DNA of 64,000 nt from Megasphaera lornae (GTDB lineage: Bacteria; Bacillota; Negativicutes; Veillonellales; Megasphaeraceae), in contig NZ_AFIJ01000004.1 in the NCBI RefSeq assembly GCF_000214495.1, forward strand, positions 1 to 64,000, in the 5' to 3' direction. This document shows, piece by piece, positions 45,016 through 52,714 of this stretch. The notes below the pieces were generated by a model. The model worked only from the letters and a program-made list of their open reading frames with translations, had not been told where the DNA came from and did not search any database. Each line of letters opens with the position of its first letter. The first letter of the stretch is position 1. The translations under genes and the position numbers were made by a program.

Positions 45016-46536
45016 ATGATAAAATTTATAACACCGAGAGAAGCGGCGCATTTAGTTGCCGATCATGCGACCGTGGCCATGAGCGGTCATGCCGGTTTCG
45101 GTACGGCGGATGCTATTTTACAAGCGTTGCAGCAACAATATGCGTTGACCGGAAAACCGGCACAACTGACGCTGGTCAAAGTGGCCGGTGCCGGTGACGG
45201 CGGCAGACGCGGCGGCGATCGGTTGGCCGCGCCGGGATGTATCCGGACGCTGATTACAAGTCATGTCGGTTTGGAACCGAAGTTGGCGGAAGCCATTCGT
45301 GCGGAACGTTGTTTAGCGTATATGATCCCGGCAGGCACCATATTTCGTTTGTATCAGGCTTGTGCCAGAGGGGAAAACGGTTTTTTGACGGAAGTCGGAC
45401 TGGGGACGACGGCGGACCCGCGGTATGAAGGGTCATGCGGTAATGCACGCACCCGGAAAGAAGGGAAGCCCTTGGTTTCCGTAGAAACCGTACAGGGAAA
45501 AGAATATTTATATTATCGCACCTTTCCTATTCAGGTGGGCATTATTCGCGGTTCTATTGCCGATGAAACCGGTAATATTTCTCTGGAGCATGAAGACATG
45601 ATCGGAGAGCAGTTGCAGATTGCCATGGCGGTTAAGCAAAGCGGCGGGATCGTGTTGGTACAAGTGGCGGATCTCGTGCGACGAGGAAAATTGGATCCGC
45701 GACAAGTGACGATCCCCCGTCATTTGGTGGACTATGTAACGGTGGTACGGCAGCGTGACGTGTGGACGGAGATTGTGCCGGATCCCGACGGCGGGAGACC
45801 GCATGAACCGCTGACCGTGCGGAAGATTTGTGCACGGCGGGCGGCGTTGGAATTGCAGCCGCAAGAGTTGGTGAATTTGGGCATCGGTATGCCGGAAAGT
45901 ATCGGGAGTGTGCTGGCCGAAGAAGGTATGGAATCCCGCATTATTTCCGCTTCCGATTCGGGGGTGATCGGCGGCGTGCAATTGACCGGGCCGGAAATGG
46001 GCAGCGCGCTGTATCCGGAAGCGATGATTCCCATGGCGGACATGCTGTCGCTTTGCAACGGCGGCGGCTTGGACGTATGCGCCTTGGGGTTGGCGGAGAC
46101 GGATTATCTGGGAAATGTTAATGTATCGCGATTTAACGGGTGTGTCGTAGGCCCGGGAGGCTTTATTGATTTAACACGGCAGGCCAAAAAAATTATTTTC
46201 TTAGGCACATTCACGGCTGTCGGCCTGCAGGCGCATTGCGAACGGGGCACCTTGTGCATTACACAAGAAGGTCGATACCATAAGTTTAAAAAACAAGTGG
46301 AAGAAATTACCTTTTCCGGCGTCGCGGCAAAACAGCGGGGGCAGAAGGTGTTATTTGTGACGGAACGGGCGGTGTTTACGTTGACACCGGCCGGTTGGCT
46401 GCTTACGGAAGTAGCACCCGGCGTGGATATACGCCGGCATATTATACCGTTTATGGATTTTTCGCCGCGTGTGGCCGCACATGTAAAAACGATGGATGCA
46501 CGTATTTTCGGGGAGACGAAAATGGGATTACGGTAA
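45016..46536 (+). CDS. Family I CoA-transferase homologue (propionate CoA-transferase type) with Asp at the catalytic Glu position
   Basis: A 506-aa protein with fused alpha and beta CoA-transferase halves, like propionate CoA-transferase Pct and YdiF. The N-terminal half has MSGHAGFGTAD and the C-terminal half LGIGMPESIGS, GGGLDVCALGLAE, GNVNVSRF, GPGGFIDLT. Characterised family I enzymes keep Glu in an E-S-G-x-I-G-G motif and form a glutamyl-CoA intermediate; here the motif reads SDSGVIGG, with Asp314 (codon 45955-45957). Acyl-CoA hydrolysis or altered transfer is therefore possible. It lies beside a lactate dehydrogenase-type gene, and fumC follows 16 bp downstream. Confidence 0.85.
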   Translation: MIKFITPREAAHLVADHATVAMSGHAGFGTADAILQALQQQYALTGKPAQLTLVKVAGAGDGGRRGGDRLAAPGCIRTLITSHVGLEPKLAEAIRAERCLAYMIPAGTIFRLYQACARGENGFLTEVGLGTTADPRYEGSCGNARTRKEGKPLVSVETVQGKEYLYYRTFPIQVGIIRGSIADETGNISLEHEDMIGEQLQIAMAVKQSGGIVLVQVADLVRRGKLDPRQVTIPRHLVDYVTVVRQRDVWTEIVPDPDGGRPHEPLTVRKICARRAALELQPQELVNLGIGMPESIGSVLAEEGMESRIISASDSGVIGGVQLTGPEMGSALYPEAMIPMADMLSLCNGGGLDVCALGLAETDYLGNVNVSRFNGCVVGPGGFIDLTRQAKKIIFLGTFTAVGLQAHCERGTLCITQEGRYHKFKKQVEEITFSGVAAKQRGQKVLFVTERAVFTLTPAGWLLTEVAPGVDIRRHIIPFMDFSPRVAAHVKTMDARIFGETKMGLR

Positions 46537-46552
46537 CAGACAGGAGGATCCT

Positions 46553-47932
46553 ATGGACTATCGTATAGAAAAAGATTCAATGGGAGAAATAAAAGTACCG
46601 GCGCAGAAATTATGGGGCGCACAAACGCAACGCAGTTATGAAAATTTTAAAATCGGTACGGAAAAAATTCCCTTGGAACTGGTAACCGTTTTTGCGTATT
46701 TAAAGAAAACGGCGGCCTTGGTGAATGCCGAGGCGGGGGTTTTGGACGAAACGCGGAAAGCGGCTATTGTGCAGGCTTGTGAAGAAATTGTCGCGCATCG
46801 GTGGGACGATCAGTTTCCGTTATCCGTATGGATGACCGGCAGCGGCACCCAATTCAACATGAATATGAATGAAGTTATCGGCCATCGGGCGGAGCAAATC
46901 ATGGCGGCACACGGCCAACCGGGACACGTACATCCGAATGACCATGTTAACCGTTCACAAAGCTCCAATGATATTTTTCCTACGGGCTTACATGTGCTTT
47001 CCGTATTACAATTAAAAGCGCGGTTATTCCCGGCGTTAGCGCATATGGAAGAGGTATTGAATGCCAAGGCCGAGGCGTATGCCCATATTGTAAAAATCGG
47101 CAGAACGCATTTGCAGGATGCCACGCCGCTGACGTTGGGGCAGGAAATCGGCGGTTGGGCGGCCATGATTCGGAGAAATCGGCAAATGCTTACGACGATG
47201 ACTGATTTTTTACGCAGTATTGCCATGGGCGGTACGGCGGTAGGAACGGGAATTAATTGCCCGCCCGGGTATGATGTGCGATTTGCCGCCGTGCTCAGTG
47301 AATTGACCGGGGAAGAGTTTCATACGGCGGCGAATAAATTTCAGGCCCTGACGAGCAAGGATGAACTGACGGCGGTGCACGGCGGCTTAAAAGCGTTGGC
47401 GGCGGATTTGTTGAAAATCGCCAATGATGTGCGGTGGTTGGCCTCGGGACCGCGGTGCGGTATCGGGGAGATTCGCATTCCGGCGAATGAACCGGGAAGC
47501 TCGATTATGCCGTCTAAAGTAAATCCCACGCAGTGCGAGGCGATGACCATGGTGGCCGTGCAAGTCATGGGCAATGATGCGGCCATGGGGTTTGCGGCAA
47601 GTCAGGGAAATTTTGAATTAAATGTATTTATGCCGCTCATGGCGTATACGATGATGCAATCCGTGCGCTTATTAAGCGATGCGATGCGCTCCTTTACGGA
47701 TCATTGTTTGGCGGGGATAGAACCGAATGAGGAACGGATTGCGCAATTATTGCAACGTTCGTTGATTTTGGTTACCGGTTTAGTGCCGCTTATCGGCTAT
47801 GACCGATCCTGCGCGATTGCGAAAAAAGCGGCGCTGGAAGGAATTACCCTGCGACAGGCGGCGTTGGCGTCCGGCGTGGAGGCGCCCGCTTATGATGAAG
47901 TGATGGATCCGAAAAAATTGGCACGTATGTAG
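46553..47932 (+). CDS. fumC: Fumarate hydratase, class II
   Basis: A 459-aa iron-free fumarase interconverting fumarate and malate. Motifs: WGAQTQRSYENF, SGTQFNMNMNEVI, RSQSSNDIFPTG, and the superfamily signature GSSIMPSKVNPTQCE. ATG 46553 follows a CAGGAGGA site; the longer frame lies inside the preceding gene. It is likely co-transcribed with the CoA-transferase homologue, suiting a succinate/propionate branch. Confidence 0.96.
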   Translation: MDYRIEKDSMGEIKVPAQKLWGAQTQRSYENFKIGTEKIPLELVTVFAYLKKTAALVNAEAGVLDETRKAAIVQACEEIVAHRWDDQFPLSVWMTGSGTQFNMNMNEVIGHRAEQIMAAHGQPGHVHPNDHVNRSQSSNDIFPTGLHVLSVLQLKARLFPALAHMEEVLNAKAEAYAHIVKIGRTHLQDATPLTLGQEIGGWAAMIRRNRQMLTTMTDFLRSIAMGGTAVGTGINCPPGYDVRFAAVLSELTGEEFHTAANKFQALTSKDELTAVHGGLKALAADLLKIANDVRWLASGPRCGIGEIRIPANEPGSSIMPSKVNPTQCEAMTMVAVQVMGNDAAMGFAASQGNFELNVFMPLMAYTMMQSVRLLSDAMRSFTDHCLAGIEPNEERIAQLLQRSLILVTGLVPLIGYDRSCAIAKKAALEGITLRQAALASGVEAPAYDEVMDPKKLARM

Positions 47933-47944
47933 AAAGAAAAACAG

Positions 47945-47982
47945 TACCGATAAACCGTTACAGGGTTATCGGTATTTTTTTT
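47945..47982 (+). terminator. Terminator after fumC
   Basis: TACCGATAA (47945-47953) / TTATCGGTA (47966-47974) with a further CC/GG pair inside, then eight T residues. Confidence 0.85.
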
Positions 47983-48040
47983 ACAATACGGGCGGTATAC
48001 CGACCGGAAAGGCGTTGGACGGAGAATATATATAAATTTA

Positions 48041-48075
48041 TTGTAAACTTTTTGAAATTAAAATAACATTGACAA
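48041..48075 (+). promoter_or_regulatory. BirA-like biotin operator at bioW
   Basis: TTGTAAACT (48041-48049, 8/9 to the left half-site consensus) and CATTGACAA (48067-48075, weaker) are 17 bp apart, versus 15 bp at bioY. The right half covers the -35. The spacing difference weakens the call; the TGTAAAC half shared with bioY supports it. Confidence 0.4.
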
Positions 48076-48097
48076 TTAAGAAAAAAATACGTATACT
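48069..48097 (+). promoter_or_regulatory. bioWF promoter
   Basis: TTGACA (48069-48074), 17 bp, TATACT (48092-48097), the same hexamers and spacing as at bioY. Confidence 0.75.
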
Positions 48098-48140
48098 CAA
48101 GGACGTACGTTACAGAACATCAGGAAAGGAGTCGGTACAG

Positions 48141-48905
48141 ATGTTGTACAGTATTAAAATGCATGCTCGGAAGGGCGGAAAAAACGGCCGTGTCGGTCGA
48201 CATATTTCCGGTGCGGAACGAATCGTGAAGCCCGAAAATATAGAACAGGAAGTGATCCGGGTTTTGCGACGTGCCCGGCAACACGAACGCGGCGCGGCCG
48301 ATTTTATTCAGATTAAAGTGGCCTGCGTCGAGCCTTCACAAATTCAGTATTGTCCGCTGTTGCCGGTGCGGCAACAGGATGTTAAGACCGTGGCGGAAGG
48401 GCGGCGGCAGGCGCGATTGGCGTTACTGCGAGCCGGCGTATCGGCAGCGGCCGCGGCTAAAGGCTTTTCGTATCTTACGGCGTTGCGTGACAGTATGCGC
48501 GGCGCCATGTTGGTGGATGCGGTCAGCGGTGAACGGGTGGACGGTAAGGGAGAGCGCGGCGTGCGGTGCAGTACCATGGATTGTGCCGATGCGGCAGCGT
48601 ATGCCCGGGCACTGGCGCATACGCCGTATACCGGCCTGCATGCTCGGGAAGCATTTGTCCTGGCCGCCAAGGTGGCCGCTGCTCCGGGGACGGTTGCGGA
48701 GTTGTGCTGGTCCGATGATCCGCAATATGTTACCGGCTATGTCGCTTCGCCCCGGTACGGTTATGAACGCATTATGGTGATGAAGCAAGCGGGAGATCCC
48801 GTAGGCGGACGGGTTATTTTTATCCGGCCGACTACGGATGTGGAAGCGTATATGGCGTATTTACAATATCAGCCGGTGTTGGTGACTTGCCATGAACCTT
48901 TATGA
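48141..48905 (+). CDS. bioW: 6-carboxyhexanoate-CoA ligase (pimeloyl-CoA synthetase)
   Basis: A 254-aa enzyme activating pimelate to pimeloyl-CoA with ATP, the entry step of the Bacillus-type biotin route. The N-terminal YSIKMHARKGGKNGRVGRHI and SGAERIV match BioW (YSxKMRAS...HISGAE pattern), and the C-terminal segment GYVASPRYGYERI with GGRVIFI is typical. Length is normal. ATG 48141 has AAAGGA 10 nt upstream; the longer frame would overlap the promoter. It overlaps bioF by 14 bp. Confidence 0.92.
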   Translation: MLYSIKMHARKGGKNGRVGRHISGAERIVKPENIEQEVIRVLRRARQHERGAADFIQIKVACVEPSQIQYCPLLPVRQQDVKTVAEGRRQARLALLRAGVSAAAAAKGFSYLTALRDSMRGAMLVDAVSGERVDGKGERGVRCSTMDCADAAAYARALAHTPYTGLHAREAFVLAAKVAAAPGTVAELCWSDDPQYVTGYVASPRYGYERIMVMKQAGDPVGGRVIFIRPTTDVEAYMAYLQYQPVLVTCHEPL

Positions 48906-50061
48906 GTTTGTGAATTCCCGTCTGGCGCAGCGGCAGGCACAGGGGCGATTCCGCCGCATTCGGGATTTACACATGATTTCGTCTACTTGCGGATACGATA
49001 GGCAAGGCCGTCGGTATCTTCTGTTTAATACCAATGATTACTTGGGTTTATCCCATCATCCGCTCGTGCAGGCGGCGGCCCGCAGAGCCGTCACGGACGG
49101 TTGCGGCGCCGGCGGTTCTCGCCTGTTGGCGGGAGCGCCGTTTATATTGCGGGAATTGGAAGAAGAATTGGCCGATTTTAAAGGCACGGAAGCGGCCTTA
49201 CTGTTCAGTACGGGGTATATGGCCAATGTCGGCGTACTTTCGGCATTGCCGCAGGCAGGCGACGTGATTTTCAGTGATGCCTTAAATCATGCCAGTATTA
49301 TAGACGGCTGTCGCATGTCCCGCGCCCGCACCGTCGTGTATGCCCATATGGATATGGACGATTTGGAAAAAAAGTTGCAGCACGAAAGCGGCGGCAGGCG
49401 GTATATTGTTACGGACGGAGTGTTCAGCATGGACGGTCATGTATGCCCGTTGCCGGCATTGGTACGGCTTAAACAAACTTACGGTGCCGTATTGCTGGTG
49501 GATGATGCGCACGGCTTGGGCGTGTTGGGAAAGAGCGGCCGCGGTACGGCGGAATATTTTGCGTGTCATGACGTGGATATACATATCGGTACGTTATCCA
49601 AGTCCTTAGGCGCGTTAGGCGGATATGTGGCCGCTTCGGAAGCGATTTGCCGGTATTTGCAAAACGAGTCCCGGCCGTTTATTTTTTCTACCGCCTTACC
49701 GCCCGCCGTGGCGGCGGCGGCCTTGACGGCATTGCGACTGTTACGGGCACAGGGGGCGTCTTATGTCGCACAAATTCGGGACCATATTGCGTATATGTGC
49801 CGACAAGTGCCGACTATTTCTCAACGGCAACCGCCCGTGCCCGTGTTACCGATTTTGACGGGGTCTTCCGCAGCCGCTATGCAGTATGCGGCCGCATGTG
49901 CCGAGGCGGGGCTCCTGGTATCGGCCGTTCGTCCGCCTACCGTACCGGAAGGTACGGCACGGTTACGTATTACGGTTACGGCCGGGCATACGCCCGACGA
50001 GTTGCGGCGAGGTGCCGACATTTTAAATGAACAAGGAGAAAAAGCGACATGGAAACAGTAA
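48892..50061 (+). CDS. bioF: 8-amino-7-oxononanoate synthase
   Basis: A 389-aa PLP enzyme of the alpha-oxoamine synthase family joining pimeloyl-CoA and alanine. Motifs: NTNDYLGLSHHP, GAGGSRLLAG, VDDAHGLGVLG, and the PLP-lysine segment IGTLSKSLGALGGY. Its start lies inside bioW. bioA, bioD and bioB are not in this window, so the later steps must be encoded elsewhere. Confidence 0.93.
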   Translation: MNLYEFVNSRLAQRQAQGRFRRIRDLHMISSTCGYDRQGRRYLLFNTNDYLGLSHHPLVQAAARRAVTDGCGAGGSRLLAGAPFILRELEEELADFKGTEAALLFSTGYMANVGVLSALPQAGDVIFSDALNHASIIDGCRMSRARTVVYAHMDMDDLEKKLQHESGGRRYIVTDGVFSMDGHVCPLPALVRLKQTYGAVLLVDDAHGLGVLGKSGRGTAEYFACHDVDIHIGTLSKSLGALGGYVAASEAICRYLQNESRPFIFSTALPPAVAAAALTALRLLRAQGASYVAQIRDHIAYMCRQVPTISQRQPPVPVLPILTGSSAAAMQYAAACAEAGLLVSAVRPPTVPEGTARLRITVTAGHTPDELRRGADILNEQGEKATWKQ

Positions 50062-50588
50062 AACATACGGCTTTACCGGCGACCGAAACGGCCGGTAAAG
50101 AACCGAAAAAAAAGAGCGGCACCGGCCGGGATATTTGTCAAATCGCGTTATTGGCGGCACTTATCGGCGTCAGCGGCATGTTTAAAATTCCCGGGATTTT
50201 TCCGGGGACGGAATTTCAGCTGTCCGCATCTATTGCCGTAGGCATATGCGGAGTATTCGGATTTAAAAAATACATAACCGCCGGGATCATCGCTTCCGTT
50301 ATCAGTTTGCTGTTGGGCGTACAAACCTTAATCAGTGTATGTATTGCCATGACATTTCGGTTGACTGTGGGCGTCGTATGGATGGCCTTGGGATCGTCAC
50401 GCGTGTTTTATGCCCTCTCCGGTCCTCTCGGGACGACTGCGGCGCGGGCGGTGATTACGCTCATCTTGGGCAAGGGGTTTACCGCCATGTGGCTGGCGGC
50501 GTGCCCGGGAATGGTATTTACGGCGCTGACGTCTTTTTTGGCGGCGCACCTGTTACGTCGTTGCCAACGGGCCGTACAAAGAAGGTAG
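50049..50588 (+). CDS. Membrane protein of the bioWF operon, possible ECF-type substrate component
   Basis: A 179-aa protein with a charged 30-residue N-terminus and about five hydrophobic spans. The segment QIALLAALIGVSGMFKIPG, then GTEFQLSASIAVGICGVFGFKKY, resembles the first spans of small ECF substrate-binding proteins by eye. It begins inside bioF (13-bp overlap), so it is surely part of the biotin operon. Import of pimelate or another biotin precursor is an attractive inference, but the substrate is unknown. It is not the same family as BioY at 10345. Confidence 0.65.
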   Translation: METVKHTALPATETAGKEPKKKSGTGRDICQIALLAALIGVSGMFKIPGIFPGTEFQLSASIAVGICGVFGFKKYITAGIIASVISLLLGVQTLISVCIAMTFRLTVGVVWMALGSSRVFYALSGPLGTTAARAVITLILGKGFTAMWLAACPGMVFTALTSFLAAHLLRRCQRAVQRR

Positions 50589-50601
50589 GCGAAACGAAGA
50601 A

Positions 50602-50636
50602 AAGCGGTTGCCCGCAGCAGGGGCGGCCGCTTTTTT
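50602..50636 (+). terminator. Terminator after the bioWF operon
   Basis: AAGCGGTTGCCC (50602-50613) / GGGCGGCCGCTT (50621-50632), a 12-bp stem with G-U pairs, then a T run. Confidence 0.8.
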
Positions 50637-50683
50637 GCAAGAAAAGCGGGGCGGAAAATTAATCGGCAAAACTTTCGTAAACA

Positions 50684-50717
50684 GTTGATTTTGTATAGAA
50701 AAAAAGCGTATTATAAT
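50684..50717 (+). promoter_or_regulatory. Promoter block upstream of trmL, shared with yajC
   Basis: TTGATT (50685-50690), 18 bp, TATTAT (50709-50714), overlapping TATAAT (50712-50717). Bases 50684-50715 match 6499-6530 at 29 of 32 positions. Confidence 0.5.
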
Positions 50718-50802
50718 AAAGGATATTAAGACTTGCCGTAGCGGCCGATGGTTGTCACAGCCGGCGGCGATGAAACCAGTAAGAGCGGAGTGAGGACGAA
50801 TC

Positions 50803-51288
50803 ATGCATATTGTAATGGTGGAACCGGAAATTCCCGGCAATACGGGGAATGTGGCCCGTTTATGTGCAGCCAATCATATGACGTTGCACTTAGTGAAGCC
50901 GTTGGGATTTTCGTTGGAAGATAAATATTTAAAGCGTGCCGGATTGGATTACTGGCCGTTAGTCGATGTACAGGTACATGAAAATGTAGCGGACGTGATG
51001 GCTAAGTATGCCGGACATGCCATGTACTATTTGACGACCAAATCCCGACAATGCTATGCGGACATATCCTTTACGGAAGATGATTTGCTGTTTTTCGGAA
51101 AAGAAACGAAAGGCTTGCCCGAAAGCATGTTAAAGGAACATCCGGAGCGGTGTTTCCGGATTCCCATGATCGAAGCGGCACGCAGTTTGAATCTTTCCAA
51201 TTCGGTGGCCATTGTTGCCTATGAAGCCTTGCGACAGTTGCAATTTCCGGGATTAACCGGCGGCATAGGTATTGATAATTTACAATAA
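50803..51288 (+). CDS. trmL: tRNA (cytidine/uridine-34 2'-O)-methyltransferase
   Basis: A 161-aa SPOUT methyltransferase modifying the wobble base of tRNA-Leu isoacceptors. TrmL motifs: VEPEIPGNTGNVARLCAA at the N-terminus, LFFGKETKGLPE, and the knot segment IPMIEAARSLNLSNSVAIVAYEALRQ. Length is typical. It is followed 15 bp later by the YlbF gene. Confidence 0.94.
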   Translation: MHIVMVEPEIPGNTGNVARLCAANHMTLHLVKPLGFSLEDKYLKRAGLDYWPLVDVQVHENVADVMAKYAGHAMYYLTTKSRQCYADISFTEDDLLFFGKETKGLPESMLKEHPERCFRIPMIEAARSLNLSNSVAIVAYEALRQLQFPGLTGGIGIDNLQ

Positions 51289-51303
51289 AAATGAGGTGTA
51301 CAC

Positions 51304-51651
51304 ATGGAAATTTATGACAAAGCGCAAGCGCTGGCCAAGGCGATCGGGGAATGCCGGGAGTATGAGCAGTTGGTCAAAGCCGGCGAAGAGTTGGCAAAAG
51401 ATAAGAGCACGAAAGACATGGTGAAAGAATTTTTGGTATTGCAGGCGGAACTGGCCTACGGACAATCTATGGGCGCCGCGCCGGCCAAAAAACGGACGGA
51501 TCGCCTGAATGAGTTGTCCGTTTTGATAAAAAACAACACACAGGCACAGGATTATTTACAAACATATCATACATGGCAGAATATGGCGGGCGAAATATTG
51601 CAGATTATTCAACAGGCCATGGCTAAAGGAATGAGTATTCTTGACCGATAA
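51304..51651 (+). CDS. YlbF family protein
   Basis: A 115-aa, mostly helical protein with the YlbF/YmcA pattern: MEIYDKAQALAKAIGECREY at the N-terminus, a KDMVKEFLVLQAEL helix, and the C-terminal YLQTYHTWQNMAGEILQII. In Bacillus, YlbF, YmcA and YaaT form a complex affecting RNase Y and development. ATGAGGTG precedes the ATG. It overlaps murB by 11 bp. Confidence 0.85.
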   Translation: MEIYDKAQALAKAIGECREYEQLVKAGEELAKDKSTKDMVKEFLVLQAELAYGQSMGAAPAKKRTDRLNELSVLIKNNTQAQDYLQTYHTWQNMAGEILQIIQQAMAKGMSILDR

Positions 51652-52564
51652 TCGTCTTTCCCTATTGATCAAAACCTTACAACCGCATATGAAACCGGAG
51701 CAGATGCTGGCCAATGAACCCATGTCCCGCCATACGACCTTTGCCGTAGGCGGGCCGGCGGATCTATTGCTGTTGCCTTATACCGTCAAAGAAATGTCCC
51801 TGGCCATTCGGGCGGCCCGGGCGTTACAGCTGCCGATTACCGTGTTGGGCGGCGGTTCCAATGTATTGGTTTTGGACGGCGGTATTCGCGGCGCGGTTAT
51901 TCAGTTGCAGGCTTTGACGCAGGTCTTATACCGACATGACGACCGAATTACGGCCAGCGCCGGGCATATGTTGGCGGACGTGTGCGAGTTTGCCTGTGCC
52001 GAAGGACTCGGCGGTGCCGAATTCGCCTGTGGAATTCCCGGCACGTTGGGAGGCGCCGTCTTTATGAATGCCGGTGCTTATGACGGGGAAATGAGTCATA
52101 TTGTCGCCCGCGTACGCACGGTGGATCATAGAGGCGGCGTGCATACGTATGCGGCGGCGGCATGTCGCTTCGCGTATCGTCGCAGCCGTTTTCAGGAAAC
52201 GCAGGAGTACGTGGTGGAAGCGGAGTTATTGTTGCATGCCGCTTCCCGCAGCGCCATTCAGGCACGAATGGAAGAACTCATGCGGCGGCGACGCAGTAAA
52301 CAGCCTTTGGAAATGGCCAGTGCCGGCAGTACGTTTAAACGGCCGCCGGGATATTTTGCCGGCACCCTGATTGATCAAACCGGTCTCAAAGGGTTAACGT
52401 TCGGCGGCGCGCAAGTATCGACGAAACATGCCGGCTTTGTGGTGAATACCGGTCGGGCAACGGCCCGAGATGTATTGCAGGTTATTCATGCCGTACAAGA
52501 GCGGGTGGAAGCGGCACACGGCGTGCGTTTGGAGCCGGAAGTGCGAATTTTGGGAGAAAAATGA
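51641..52564 (+). CDS. murB: UDP-N-acetylenolpyruvoylglucosamine reductase
   Basis: A 307-aa FAD enzyme making UDP-N-acetylmuramate for peptidoglycan. Motifs: HTTFAVGGPADLLLLP, LGGGSNVLVLDGGIRG, GIPGTLGGAVFMNAGAYDGE, and the C-terminal SAGSTFKRPPGYFAG with Ser and the closing EPEVRILG. The start is TTG 51641 inside ylbF, with AAAGGA about 10 nt upstream. It ends at a strong terminator. Confidence 0.95.
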   Translation: MTDNRLSLLIKTLQPHMKPEQMLANEPMSRHTTFAVGGPADLLLLPYTVKEMSLAIRAARALQLPITVLGGGSNVLVLDGGIRGAVIQLQALTQVLYRHDDRITASAGHMLADVCEFACAEGLGGAEFACGIPGTLGGAVFMNAGAYDGEMSHIVARVRTVDHRGGVHTYAAAACRFAYRRSRFQETQEYVVEAELLLHAASRSAIQARMEELMRRRRSKQPLEMASAGSTFKRPPGYFAGTLIDQTGLKGLTFGGAQVSTKHAGFVVNTGRATARDVLQVIHAVQERVEAAHGVRLEPEVRILGEK

Positions 52565-52574
52565 GGAACAACGG

Positions 52575-52607
52575 AGCGGAAGATCGACGGATCTTCCGCT
52601 TTTTTTA
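52575..52607 (+). terminator. Terminator after murB
   Basis: A perfect 11-bp stem AGCGGAAGATC / GATCTTCCGCT with a GACG loop and a seven-T run. Confidence 0.92.
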
Positions 52608-52617
52608 TTTTAAAAGC

Positions 52618-52654
52618 CGAAAATATTCACGAATGAATATTTTCGTGTTATACT
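52618..52654 (+). promoter_or_regulatory. Inverted repeat and promoter region of typA
   Basis: CGAAAATATTC (52618-52628) and GAATATTTTCG (52635-52645) are a perfect 11-bp inverted repeat with a 6-nt centre. A TATACT -10 box follows at 52649-52654, so the repeat covers the -35 region. An operator is likely; the regulator is unknown. Confidence 0.5.
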
Positions 52655-52714
52655 TAGTAAGTTACATACTTCAATAAAATGTTTTTGTATTTGCTGGTAT
52701 AGGAGAGAATGTAG

